Source: Bacteroidales bacterium
GTDB lineage: Bacteria; Bacteroidota; Bacteroidia; Bacteroidales; WCHB1-69
Direction of reading: 5' to 3'
Assembly: GCA_017535665.1 (NCBI GenBank)
Contig: JAFXTS010000022.1
Coordinates: 1-53,837 of the forward strand
Length of the DNA: 53,837 nt
Part shown: piece by piece, positions 26,552-34,148 of the stretch
Position numbering within the stretch: position 1 is the stretch's first letter
How the letters are laid out: every line of letters starts with the position of its first letter
The notes under the pieces: generated by a model
What the model was told of the DNA's origin: nothing
The model's database searches: none
Seen by the model: the letters and a program-made list of their open reading frames with translations, nothing else
Position numbers and translations under genes: made by a program

Positions 26552-26865
26552 TTACTCCTCTATTTCCTTCACTTCAACATCTTCGGCAGGGAGTCGGTGA
26601 TCGGAAGCCTTTTCGGAAGAAATGACACTATGTCCAATTTTTCTTTCGATGTCCTCTCGGGCGATTTTAGCTGTGTTACCGCCACTTTGTGCCACTTGCT
26701 TGTTTTCGGCCATCGTTTGGGGATTGCGGTGGCGTGAAATCTCGGTGGTGGCCGCCTCAGCGAGCGTGTTCAAAGCCAGTTCCAAGGTGGTCATGTTGTC
26801 GCGAAGGCTTTCTTTTGTCAAGCCCTTATATGTCTTGTATTGCCCAGTGGTCGTCCCGCGCATCC
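26552..26865 (-). pseudogene. dinD: dinD C-terminal fragment
   Basis: About 103 codons matching the C-terminal part of DNA-damage-inducible protein D (a Bro/KilA-N relative): MRGTTTGQYKTYKGLTKES, LRDNMTTLELALNTLAEAATTEIS, then KQVAQSGGNTAKIARED and IGHSVISSEKASD. The N-terminal DNA-binding part is missing. In-frame sequence further upstream runs through a palindromic repeat (26870-26908) and has no DinD resemblance. It is therefore a truncated relic whose 5' part was replaced by repeat sequence. It could still be translated from an internal start, but function is doubtful. Confidence 0.75.
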
Positions 26866-27308
26866 CTTCCCCAGACTGCACTCCACTACGTTTCGCTTGT
26901 CTGGGGTTACTGAGATGGTGTGCCTCCGGCACACGAGGATAGCACGGCGTCATCTTCACCCAGACACTCGCCGCGCATTCCTACTGACATCGCCATAGTG
27001 CGAACCATCAGCAGCACAGTAATAAACCATGCGGGTTCGGTTTACAGGCCGCCTTGCAAATGAAGGCGTGAAGAAATCGGGCGGAGTGAGCGTGAAGAAC
27101 GGCGAACTGTCCGAAGATGAGCGCAACGCAGTGAAGCTCATCAAGTTTTTCGCCGTTTAGCGAACACCACCCGATTTTAGCCGGAATTTGCACAGCGGCA
27201 AAGCGCATTTCTTTTGGTTCGTTTTCTTTTTGCAATCGAAAAGAAAATGAACATAACGAAAGTCGCGTGTCTCCGAAACGCGCGATAAATGCGGTGCTTT
27301 CCTCTATA
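26866..27308. repeat. Gene-free, repeat-rich spacer
   Basis: About 440 bases without a credible gene. It contains the hairpins CCCCAGAC (26870-26877) ... GTCTGGGG and TGTGCC-TCC-GGCACA (about 26918-26933), and CG-rich repeat-like sequence from 27030 to 27300 with the palindromic CTTTTTGCAATCGAAAAG (near 27226-27244). A short + strand open stretch at about 27029-27160 shows no recognisable product. I see a repeat graveyard between the dinD relic and the protease gene. Confidence 0.5.
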
Positions 27309-28307
27309 CTATTTATAAAGGTATAAAACGCCGTCTTGCAATTTCCAACTTTTGAACTTGTTGAGCAGCCCGTGACCACAGAGTAGCGAGCCCTCATCCA
27401 AAATGATGGCTTCAACATTGTTTACGGTGTAGTCGCCTATGCGCACGTTGTTAAGCCTCACTTGCCTTCCTTTTACGGTGGATCCGTCTGCGACGGTGAT
27501 GTCCATTGTGCCGGTGTAGTCAGACTTTTTGATGCTGCCGTTTTCGAGAAGCATGGCTTCGATTTCTCTGTTGATGACGAAATCATCAGCGCCGGTGTCG
27601 AGCAGAAAATATCGGGCGACTCCTTCGATGGAGATTTTCACTTTGCGGGGGATGCCGTAGGAGATGCTGAGTTGGACGGTGGTGAAAGCGGAATCCCCGA
27701 TAATGTCACAGGGAGAGTAGGAGGAGGAAGTTGGGTGAATCTCTGTCCAACAGTCCATGATGGCTTCGTTGTAGACGGTTCCATCTTTTTTGAAGGAATT
27801 GAAAATCTCTTCGTAGGTGTAGTTACCGGAGAGCATCTTGTTGGCCGTGCATCGGCAAAACATATCGGCTTCAATATCGCATTTGAATTTCGAGTCCGCA
27901 TCGTAGCAATAAACCTCTATGCAATGCTGTACAGTTTCTTCAGTAAGGAAATCTATCGGGTTGGGCTTGTCGCGGTCCACTGTGCCGCAACAGTGTTCAA
28001 ACTCCGTATAGTGGGTGAGAAGCAGGATGGTGAGGAAACGCTTGGGATTGTCTCTGAAGGCGGTGACATACTCCAAATCTCTTGGGGGGAGACGAAGAAG
28101 GATGCTGTCAGTTAGACAGTTGCACATCTTATTCTGGTCGATATTCCATTCCGGCAAGGCGACGCGGGATACGCTTTTCTGGCATATCTTGAAGAGTTCA
28201 TCGCGGTCATAGGTTCTTTCCACTGCCTTTGTGGTGATGGTTTGTGCATACAGTGTGGTGCACAGCAGGCAGGGGAGGAGAAAGAGGGCTGCCAAGGTGT
28301 GTTTCAT
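27309..28307 (-). CDS. Secreted retropepsin-like aspartic protease
   Basis: A 332-residue protein with a signal peptide (MKHTLAALFLLPCLLCTTLYAQ). The start is set at 28307; the in-frame upstream ATG would add an unlikely leader and lie before the -7 box at 28325-28332. Residues about 40-200 are rich in cysteine (CQKS, MCNCLTDS, HCCGT, CIEVYC, FCRCTANK), suggesting disulfides. The C-terminal domain (about 215-332) is a clan AA aspartic protease: FLLDTGADDFVI (D237-T-G) near the start, and LLCGHGLLNKFKSWKLQDGVLYL at the end. One DTG per chain implies an active dimer. The substrate is unknown. Confidence 0.82.
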   Translation of the reverse strand: MKHTLAALFLLPCLLCTTLYAQTITTKAVERTYDRDELFKICQKSVSRVALPEWNIDQNKMCNCLTDSILLRLPPRDLEYVTAFRDNPKRFLTILLLTHYTEFEHCCGTVDRDKPNPIDFLTEETVQHCIEVYCYDADSKFKCDIEADMFCRCTANKMLSGNYTYEEIFNSFKKDGTVYNEAIMDCWTEIHPTSSSYSPCDIIGDSAFTTVQLSISYGIPRKVKISIEGVARYFLLDTGADDFVINREIEAMLLENGSIKKSDYTGTMDITVADGSTVKGRQVRLNNVRIGDYTVNNVEAIILDEGSLLCGHGLLNKFKSWKLQDGVLYLYK

Positions 28308-28390
28308 GGGTGAAGTTTTGGGTGCAAAAATAGTGGTTTTTTGACTGTGAATGAGCAATTTTCGCTCTTTTTTTTGAAAAAAAATAAAAG

Positions 28391-28430
28391 GGGGTGGTGC
28401 GACTTAAAAAAAGCTGTATATTTGCACCCC
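28391..28430 (+). promoter_or_regulatory. Ribosomal-protein-type promoter of DUF177-rpmF operon
   Basis: GGGGTG (28391-28396), CTTAAAAAAA (about 28403-28412), TGTATATTTG (-7 element TATATTTG, 28417-28424) and CACCCC (28425-28430). The same arrangement with nearly the same spacing occurs upstream of rpsO at 33656-33696. The GGGGTG/CACCCC pair forms inverted arms around the promoter core. Confidence 0.65.
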
Positions 28431-28442
28431 AATTTATAGAAG

Positions 28443-28982
28443 GTGAAAATCGACCCGAAAAGAGAAGAATTTAAGCTGAGAATTTCCGGAGTTGAGCTCG
28501 GGATGCATTCATTTTCAATAGATTGCGACAACAGGTTCTTTGAACTTGCAGAGATTCCAGATTTGCAGGAAGGTGATGTGAAATTGCAAATCGAGATGGA
28601 AGTTTCTGAAAAAATGATCACGTTGGACTTCCAATTCAACGGCTATGTGATGCTGCCGTGCGACCGCTGCCTCGAGCCGGTGCGCGTCAACCTCGACTTC
28701 GACGAGCATCTGCTGGTCAAATTGGTGCCGCAGGTGGAGGAGATGCAGCAGGAAGATGATATGTGGGTGGTGAATGAGAATGAATATGAGCTGGACGTGT
28801 TTCATTTTGTATATGAATCCATCATGCTGGCGCTGCCCATACAGGTGCTGCACCCCGACGATGAGAATGGAAACTCCACCTGCAATCCGGAAATTTTGAA
28901 AATTATGAATGAGCACTCTCCCGATGCCAAAAAGGAAGACGAGATTGACCCGCGTTGGGAAGCCCTCAAAAAATTAAAATAA
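28443..28982 (+). CDS. DUF177 (YceD-like) protein
   Basis: A 179-residue DUF177/YceD family protein, started with GTG at 28443. Family landmarks are the LQFNGYVMLPCDRCLEPVRVNLDFDEHLLVKL segment with the CxxC motif, and the acidic DDMWVVNENEYELDVFHFVYESIMLALPIQ stretch. The conserved neighbour is rpmF, 27 bases downstream; in many bacteria and plastids this family is linked to 23S rRNA accumulation and assembly. It ends in DPRWEALKKLK. Confidence 0.9.
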   Translation: MKIDPKREEFKLRISGVELGMHSFSIDCDNRFFELAEIPDLQEGDVKLQIEMEVSEKMITLDFQFNGYVMLPCDRCLEPVRVNLDFDEHLLVKLVPQVEEMQQEDDMWVVNENEYELDVFHFVYESIMLALPIQVLHPDDENGNSTCNPEILKIMNEHSPDAKKEDEIDPRWEALKKLK

Positions 28983-29009
28983 AGTTAGAACACTAAACAA
29001 TAACAAGTT

Positions 29010-29198
29010 ATGCCACATCCGAAAAGAAGACACTCAGCAATGAGAAGAGACAAGAGAAGAGCACACGATTTCATCACCGCTCCCCAGCTGACCACTTGCA
29101 GCCATTGCGGTGCGGTCATCCTGACTCACAGAATCTGCCCTGAATGCGGATACTACAGAGACAGACAGGCCATCGAAATCAAGGGCGCTGAGGCCTAA
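29010..29198 (+). CDS. rpmF: 50S ribosomal protein L32
   Basis: A 62-residue bL32. It starts MPHPKRRHSAMRRDKRRAHD and carries the zinc-binding CSHCG ... CPECG pairs (four cysteines), so it is the zinc-containing form. It is co-transcribed with DUF177 from a ribosomal-type promoter. Confidence 0.97.
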   Translation: MPHPKRRHSAMRRDKRRAHDFITAPQLTTCSHCGAVILTHRICPECGYYRDRQAIEIKGAEA

Positions 29199-29206
29199 TC
29201 CTTGAG

Positions 29207-29800
29207 ATGAAGCCAGCCGAAGCGATGGAATTAGTTTTCGCCACGCACAACCGGCACAAGTTACAAGAGGCAGTCGCAATAGCGGGTGCTTCTTGTGTCG
29301 TGTTCGGCCTCGACCATGTCGGCTGTTTCGATGAAATACCCGAAACCGCTGATACTCTGATAGGTAACGCCAAACAGAAGGCCGAATACGTTTACCAGAA
29401 ATACCAAGTCAACTGTTTTGCCGATGACACCGGTCTCGAGGTGGAAGCCCTCGACGGCCGTCCGGGGGTTTACTCAGCCCGCTACGCCGGCGAGCATTGC
29501 TCCTTCCAGGACAATGTGAACAAGCTGCTGCAAGAGATGCAGGGCGTCAGCAACCGCAAGGCCTGCTTTAAGACCGTGGTGGCCCTCATCCTCAACGGAC
29601 AACGCTACGAGTTCGAGGGCCGCGTGGATGGCATCATCCTCCCCGCCCCCCTCGGCGACAGCGGCTTCGGCTACGACCCCGTTTTCATGCCCGACGGCTT
29701 CAACGTGTCGTTCGCCCAGATGAGCGACTTCGACAAGAACGCCATCAGCCACCGCGGTCGCGCCATCCGCAAAATGATGACTTTTCTCCAAACCCTTTAA
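29207..29800 (+). CDS. rdgB: XTP/dITP diphosphatase (Ham1/RdgB)
   Basis: A 197-residue non-canonical purine NTP pyrophosphatase that removes dITP/XTP from the nucleotide pool. Landmarks are LVFATHNRHKLQEA, the FADDTGLEVEALDGRPGVYSARYAG active-site block, GYDPVFMPDGF and ISHRGRAIRKM. The ATG at 29225 (MELVFATHN) fits the family start better; 29207 adds six residues. It is 8 bases after rpmF and 9 before thyA, so the four genes form an operon. Confidence 0.94.
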   Translation: MKPAEAMELVFATHNRHKLQEAVAIAGASCVVFGLDHVGCFDEIPETADTLIGNAKQKAEYVYQKYQVNCFADDTGLEVEALDGRPGVYSARYAGEHCSFQDNVNKLLQEMQGVSNRKACFKTVVALILNGQRYEFEGRVDGIILPAPLGDSGFGYDPVFMPDGFNVSFAQMSDFDKNAISHRGRAIRKMMTFLQTL

Positions 29801-29809
29801 ATCCCCCCT

Positions 29810-30604
29810 ATGAAACCCTACCTCGATCTGATGCGCACCATCCTCGAGAATGGCGCCGACAAGGGCGACCGCACCGGCACCGGCACCCGCAGCATTTTCG
29901 GCTACCAGATGCGCTTCGACCTCCGCGACGGTTTCCCTCTGCTCACCACCAAAAAACTTCACCTCCGTTCCATCATCCACGAACTGCTCTGGTTCCTCCA
30001 AGGCAGCACCAACATCGCCTACCTCAAGGCGAACGGCGTTTCCATCTGGGATGAGTGGGCCGACGAGCATGGCGAGCTGGGACCCATCTACGGCCACCAG
30101 TGGCGGTCGTGGGACTGCGCCGACGGCCGTACCGTGGATCAGATCGCACAGCTCATTCACGACATCCAGCACAACCCCGACTCCCGCCGACTGATTGTCA
30201 GCGCATGGAATGTGGGCGAGATTGACCGGATGGCACTGCCTCCCTGCCATGTGATGTTCCAGTTTTATGTGAACGACGGCCAGCTGTCGTGCCAGCTCTA
30301 CCAGCGCAGCGCGGATGTGTTTCTTGGCGTGCCGTTCAACATCGCCTCCTACGCCCTGCTGCTCATGATGGTGGCGCAGGTCACCGGACTGGAGCCGCGC
30401 TATTTCATTCACACCTTAGGCGATGCGCACCTCTACAACAACCATCTGGAGCAGGCGCAGTTGCAGCTCACACGCGAGCCGCGCCAGCTGCCGGTCATGC
30501 GCATCAACCCCGAGGTAAAGTCCATCTTCGACTTCCACTACGAGGATTTTACTCTTGAGGGCTACGACCCACACCCGCACATCAAAGCGGACGTGTCGGT
30601 CTAA
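29810..30604 (+). CDS. thyA: Thymidylate synthase
   Basis: A 264-residue ThyA that methylates dUMP to dTMP using methylenetetrahydrofolate. The nucleophile Cys146 is in [12 protein letters not shown], exactly at the classical position; [12 protein letters not shown] and [21 protein letters not shown] are also present. Length equals the E. coli enzyme. Its 3' end overlaps the convergent cvpA-like gene by 4 bases. Confidence 0.98.
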   Translation: MKPYLDLMRTILENGADKGDRTGTGTRSIFGYQMRFDLRDGFPLLTTKKLHLRSIIHELLWFLQGSTNIAYLKANGVSIWDEWADEHGELGPIYGHQWRSWDCADGRTVDQIAQLIHDIQHNPDSRRLIVSAWNVGEIDRMALPPCHVMFQFYVNDGQLSCQLYQRSADVFLGVPFNIASYALLLMMVAQVTGLEPRYFIHTLGDAHLYNNHLEQAQLQLTREPRQLPVMRINPEVKSIFDFHYEDFTLEGYDPHPHIKADVSV

Positions 30605-31059
30605 TGTTTTTCTTGTTGGCTGATGATGAAGTCGGCCGACTTTTCCATGTAAGGATATAACAATGAGTTTTCCGTGACCTTCTCGGTCAGGATGACGTTT
30701 TTCACGTCGATGGCCTTCAGTCCGATAAGGAGCAGACTGCAGAGTGCCAGCACTTTGGCCACTCCCAATACGATACCTAAAATCTTGTCGAGCAGATCAG
30801 GGATGGCGGTGATTTTCTTGGCCAAGAGTCCGCCGAGATAACCGCCGAGCAGCACCCCACCGAAGATGAGCGCGCAGGCGATGAGCTGGGCCGCGTCGTT
30901 GTGGATATATTTAGCGATGCTGTCGGTGTAGTGCAGGGCAAGGTAGATGCCGCCGACAAGGGCGGCGATGGAAACCACCTCAGTGATGAGGCCGTTTTTG
31001 AAACCTCGGAAGCCGGCCCAAATCAAAGGAAAGATGAGGATGAGGTCGAGGGCATTCAT
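30601..31059 (-). CDS. CvpA-family membrane protein
   Basis: A 152-residue protein with about four transmembrane segments ([75 protein letters not shown]) as in the CvpA/colicin V production family. In other bacteria this family relates to envelope homeostasis. It follows mlaF by 3 bases, so it is the last gene of the minus-strand Mla operon. Confidence 0.85.
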   Translation of the reverse strand: MNALDLILIFPLIWAGFRGFKNGLITEVVSIAALVGGIYLALHYTDSIAKYIHNDAAQLIACALIFGGVLLGGYLGGLLAKKITAIPDLLDKILGIVLGVAKVLALCSLLLIGLKAIDVKNVILTEKVTENSLLYPYMEKSADFIISQQEKH

Positions 31060-31062
31060 GGC

Positions 31063-31815
31063 TTAACTCAGATCGCGGATGCGCTGGGTAAGGGGTTGCG
31101 CGAAGATGAAGTCGTTGAGTCTCGGATTGTCGGAGGTGAGCACATTGTCCTTGCTGCCCCGCCATTCGAGGTTGCCCTGATAGATGAAGGAGATGGTCTC
31201 GCCGATGGTAATCACCGAGTTGATGTCGTGCGTGTTGACCACGGTGGTGATGCCGAACTCATGGGTGATTTCGAAGATCAGCTCGTCGATAAGGAGCGAA
31301 GTTTTGGGGTCGAGGCCGGAGTTGGGCTCGTCGCAGAAGAGGTAGCGCGGGTTGCAGGCGATGGCACGGGCGATGGCGGCACGCTTCTTCATACCGCCGC
31401 TCAGCTCGGCGGGATACAGGTTGTTGGAACCCTCGAGGTCCACCCGTTTCAGACAGAAGTTTACCCGTTCCAGCTTCTCGGCGTAACTCTGGCGGGTGAG
31501 CATCGTGAGCGGAAACATCACATTGTCTTGGATGGTCATGGAGTCGAACAGGGCCGCCCCTTGGAATACCATACCCATCTCGGAACGAATGGACTCTTTT
31601 TCTTTTTCGGTGAACTTGTTGAAATTCCGACCATTGTACAGAATCTCACCCTCTTCGGGTGCTAACAGACCGATGAGGTTCTTCATCATCACAGTCTTGC
31701 CGGAGCCCGACCGCCCGATGATGAGGTTCACCTTGCCGTCCTCAAAGCGGGTGTTGATGCTCTTCAGCACCTGCCGCTCCCCAAAATATTTCGAAACATT
31801 AATGAGTTCTATCAT
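31063..31815 (-). CDS. mlaF: Mla-type lipid ABC transporter ATPase
   Basis: A 250-residue ABC ATPase of the MlaF/YrbF type, part of a phospholipid transporter between the two membranes. Walker A is GRSGSGKT at 34-41; the signature LSGGMKKRAAIARAI and Walker B YLFCDEPNSGLD follow. The ATG lies at 31815, and the original ribosome-entry region upstream is now separated from mlaE by a 1-kb insertion. A remnant of the first five codons (MIELI) survives after mlaE (minus strand from 32818). Confidence 0.93.
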   Translation of the reverse strand: MIELINVSKYFGERQVLKSINTRFEDGKVNLIIGRSGSGKTVMMKNLIGLLAPEEGEILYNGRNFNKFTEKEKESIRSEMGMVFQGAALFDSMTIQDNVMFPLTMLTRQSYAEKLERVNFCLKRVDLEGSNNLYPAELSGGMKKRAAIARAIACNPRYLFCDEPNSGLDPKTSLLIDELIFEITHEFGITTVVNTHDINSVITIGETISFIYQGNLEWRGSKDNVLTSDNPRLNDFIFAQPLTQRIRDLS

Positions 31816-31816
31816 A
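31802..31816. repeat. 15-bp direct repeat, left copy
   Basis: ATGAGTTCTATCATA, covering the start codon region of mlaF. The right copy is at 32805-32819. Together they bracket the ORF6N-containing insertion and look like a target-site duplication. Confidence 0.8.
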
Positions 31817-31837
31817 GTTCCAAGAATTATATTTTAT

Positions 31838-32779
31838 TTATTGTGAATCAGATAAGTGAGAAAGCAGTTCGGAAGCAGGAAGATTTTCCATAAGAGAAAA
31901 TGCAAAGATTTTCTTCCCAAGATCTTTTAAAGATGCGCCAATATGATAAACTTTATCATCTATTACTAAAAAACGATCGTGCGCCTTGTTATATGTTCTT
32001 ATTGCAATCGGAGGGTATTGTGAATTATGACGGGAAAGATCCAGTGAAAGTTGTGAGGTTATTTGTTTTGTATAGATAGTAGCTGAAATATCTGTACCAC
32101 GTTTGTCAAAAAGGGTAAGGGTAGTTTCGTCAATATAATTGTCAATCAAAATGATTCGTTTTTTTGAGGATTTTATGAGATTGGTAGTAAAGATATAAGC
32201 ATCAAAAATTTGCCCATCATAAAAAATTCCTTGCTTGGCTTTTGCTCCTTGGTCAAGAAGTTGAAAAACTTTATCAATACGTTTATCTGACTCTGTAATG
32301 TGTTTATCTGTTTCTATTTGATGGTATTCTATGTTGGCGATGCGTTGCAACATTTGGATATTAGAGGCCATAAGATGTCGCATAGCGACAAAAGCATCCA
32401 TAATTCGAATACTGGTCGCTATAGCTCTTGGGCTTCGTAATACAGTTGAAAGCATAGCAACACCTTGTTCAGTAAACACATAAGGAAGAACTGTTGAGTG
32501 TTTGAGCACTCTTAACCGGTCACAATTTGTGACTAGTTCATCCATTTCTTCTTGAGATAATTGATACCGAAAATGTGCTGGAAATCGTTCTATATTTCGA
32601 CGAACAGACTGGTTAAGTACTTTTGTTTCAATATTATACAATGTTGCCAAGTCATAATCCAACATTACTTGCTGATTCCTAACAACTTGAATGAGAGACT
32701 CAACATTTAAGGGCAACCGGTCACAATTTGTGACCAGTTCAACAGATTGTTTTTTGTTTGTGACATTTTCCTCTTTCAT
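31838..32779 (-). CDS. ORF6N-domain protein with PLD-like C-terminus
   Basis: A 313-residue phage-regulator-type protein. Residues about 25-115 form an ORF6N DNA-binding domain (VRNQQVMLDYDLATLYNIETKVLNQSVRRNIERFP, then LPYVFTEQGVAMLSTVLRSP). The C-terminal 120 residues (YDGQIFDAYIFTTNLIKSSKKRIILIDNYIDETTLTLF ... HDRFLVIDDKVYHIGASLKDLG) resemble a phospholipase-D-like HKD domain, with H-x-R-F-L-V-I-D-D present and the lysine apparently replaced. The peptide ELVTNCDRL occurs twice, encoded by a repeated palindromic DNA sequence. Its composition is AT-rich. It sits in an insertion that splits mlaE and mlaF. Confidence 0.8.
   Translation of the reverse strand: MKEENVTNKKQSVELVTNCDRLPLNVESLIQVVRNQQVMLDYDLATLYNIETKVLNQSVRRNIERFPAHFRYQLSQEEMDELVTNCDRLRVLKHSTVLPYVFTEQGVAMLSTVLRSPRAIATSIRIMDAFVAMRHLMASNIQMLQRIANIEYHQIETDKHITESDKRIDKVFQLLDQGAKAKQGIFYDGQIFDAYIFTTNLIKSSKKRIILIDNYIDETTLTLFDKRGTDISATIYTKQITSQLSLDLSRHNSQYPPIAIRTYNKAHDRFLVIDDKVYHIGASLKDLGKKIFAFSLMENLPASELLSHLSDSQ
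32519..32533. repeat. Palindromic repeat inside ORF6N gene, copy 1
   Basis: GTCACAATTTGTGAC, two perfect 7-bp arms around one base. A second copy lies at 32720-32734 and a half-site (TTGTGAC) at 32758-32764. In the protein both full copies encode LVTNCD. Confidence 0.75.
32720..32734. repeat. Palindromic repeat inside ORF6N gene, copy 2
   Basis: GTCACAATTTGTGAC with one more matching base on each side (GG...CC context at 32719-32735). It is close to the gene start, where an autoregulatory site could act. Confidence 0.75.
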
Positions 32780-32804
32780 CGGTTATAGTTTAAGTGTGTA
32801 GTGG

Positions 32805-32819
32805 ATGAGTTCTATCATA
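32805..32819. repeat. 15-bp direct repeat, right copy
   Basis: ATGAGTTCTATCATA, identical to 31802-31816, located 11 bases after the mlaE stop codon and carrying the vestigial mlaF start. Confidence 0.8.
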
Positions 32820-32829
32820 ATGAAATGTT

Positions 32830-33573
32830 TTACAGCATAATTGAAGTGATCACCAGGTTCAGTACGAGGATGATGAACGACGACACCACGATGCCGTTCA
32901 CGTTGGCCTTACCCAGCTCCAGCGCACCGCCCTCAATGCGATAGCCGAAGAACGAAGAGACCGACGACAGCACAAAGGCAAAGATGGTGGTCTTGGTCAT
33001 CACATACACCAAGTCGTACATGCGGAAATAGGAGGTGAGTCCGTCGTAAAACTCGTAGGGGGAGGATACGTGCGTGACAATAACGGTGATGTAGCCGCCC
33101 ACTAGGGCGAAGAAGATGGCGATGATGGTGAGAATCGGAATGACAAAAAGCGCGGCGGTGATCTTGGGCAGAATGAGGAAAGAGGCCGGGTTGATACCCA
33201 TTACCTCCAGCGCATCAATCTGCTCCGTAACTCTCATACTGCCAATTTCGGAGGTGATGCGCGATCCGAGGTTGCCCACCAACAGCAAGGTGATGATGGT
33301 CGGACAGAGCTCCATCACCACTGAGGTGCGCACCGTGAAGCCGAGCGTCCACTTCGGAATCCACGGACTTTCAATCTGTAACGCCGTCTGCGTTGTGATA
33401 ACGCTACCCATACAGACCGCCACGATGCACACAATCAGCAACGAGCCAACGCCCATCGCGTTCATCTCGTCCACCACCTTGCGGAAAAATTCCGAGGTGC
33501 GCGGCGGCTTCGAGAAAACCTTCTTCAAGAAGATGAAATACTCGCCTATTGTCTCCAAAAAATTCCTAATCAT
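32830..33573 (-). CDS. mlaE: Mla-type lipid ABC transporter permease
   Basis: A 247-residue MlaE/YrbE permease. It has the family core with several transmembrane helices (VGSLLIVCIVAVCMGSVITTQTALQI; VMELCPTIITLLLVGNLGSRITSEIGSMRVTEQIDALEVMGINPASFL; LFVIPILTIIAIFFALVGGYI; FAFVLSSVSSFFGYRIEGGALELGKA). It forms the membrane part of a retrograde/anterograde phospholipid transporter with MlaF. The MCE-domain partner (MlaD) is not in the window. It diverges from rpsO; a TACTTTTG box (minus, 33594-33601) is upstream. Confidence 0.92.
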   Translation of the reverse strand: MIRNFLETIGEYFIFLKKVFSKPPRTSEFFRKVVDEMNAMGVGSLLIVCIVAVCMGSVITTQTALQIESPWIPKWTLGFTVRTSVVMELCPTIITLLLVGNLGSRITSEIGSMRVTEQIDALEVMGINPASFLILPKITAALFVIPILTIIAIFFALVGGYITVIVTHVSSPYEFYDGLTSYFRMYDLVYVMTKTTIFAFVLSSVSSFFGYRIEGGALELGKANVNGIVVSSFIILVLNLVITSIML

Positions 33574-33655
33574 GATACCACTTTTTGAGTTTGCAAAAGT
33601 AAGATTTTTTTGTGATTTTTCAGCGTTTTGTTTTTTTCAAAAAAAATAAGAAAAA

Positions 33656-33696
33656 GGGGTGAGCCATCTTAAAAAAATGTTGTACTTTTGCACCCC
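33656..33696 (+). promoter_or_regulatory. Ribosomal-protein-type promoter of rpsO
   Basis: GGGGTG (33656-33661), CTTAAAAAAA, TGTACTTTTG (-7 element 33683-33690) and CACCCC (33691-33696). It matches the arrangement at 28391-28430 with one base difference in spacing. This suggests a shared regulatory element for ribosomal protein genes. Confidence 0.65.
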
Positions 33697-33738
33697 GAAA
33701 AATAAGACGTTAGAAAATTTAAAAAAGAGAAGAAAATT

Positions 33739-34008
33739 ATGTATTTGACATCTGAAGTAAAGAAAGACATCTTCAAAGAAAACGGTAAGAACGAGTTCGA
33801 TTCCGGTTCACCGGAAAGCCAGGTTGCTCTGTTCACCTACAGAATCAAGCACCTCACCGAACACATGAAAGAGAACCACAAAGACCTCGGCACCAAGCGC
33901 GCACTGATGCAGCTCGTGGGTAAGAGAAAGAAAATGCTCGCCTATATGAAAGAGCAGGACATCGAGCGCTACAGAGCTATTGTGAAGAAATTAGGTTTGA
34001 GAAAATAA
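33739..34008 (+). CDS. rpsO: 30S ribosomal protein S15
   Basis: An 89-residue uS15. The family stretch GSPESQVALFTYRIKHLTEHMKENHKDLGTKRALMQLVGKRKKMLAYMKEQDIERYRAIVKKLGLRK is intact. It lies upstream of pnp, the classical order. A strong hairpin terminator follows. Confidence 0.98.
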   Translation: MYLTSEVKKDIFKENGKNEFDSGSPESQVALFTYRIKHLTEHMKENHKDLGTKRALMQLVGKRKKMLAYMKEQDIERYRAIVKKLGLRK

Positions 34009-34021
34009 TCTCCAACGCTTC

Positions 34022-34054
34022 AAAAAAAGGCAATTCCTACAATTGCCTTTTTTT
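34022..34054 (+). terminator. Rho-independent terminator after rpsO
   Basis: The stem AAAAAAAGGCAATT (34022-34035) pairs with AATTGCCTTTTTTT (34041-34054) around a 5-base loop, ending in a T tract. It separates rpsO from pnp and could also allow partial read-through. Confidence 0.85.
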
Positions 34055-34148
34055 GAATCACGAACTTTTCATTCAAAAAGCAATCACTGCTGTGGACTCA
34101 TCCTACCCGCACGGCGTGGTTGTTTTGTAATTATTAAAACGAAAAATT

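Larger units (their letters stand above)
31817..32819 (-). mobile_element. 1003-bp ORF6N-gene insertion between mlaE and mlaF
   Basis: The segment from 31817 to 32819 (including one copy of the repeat) is inserted at the start codon of mlaF. Removing it with one 15-bp copy restores an mlaE stop followed 11 bases later by the mlaF ATG. The remnant open frame after mlaE reads MIELI and then diverges to HYTLKL and stop. The only gene inside is the ORF6N gene. No terminal inverted repeats or transposase were found, so the transfer mechanism is unknown. Confidence 0.7.

Noticed and set aside
27008..27418. 136-codon minus-strand open frame
   Set aside because: It spans repeat sequence and the 3' end of the protease gene; the translation has no domain and looks like a repeat-derived frame.
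31817..32819. Classical insertion sequence
   Set aside because: No transposase and no terminal inverted repeats; only the flanking direct repeat supports insertion.
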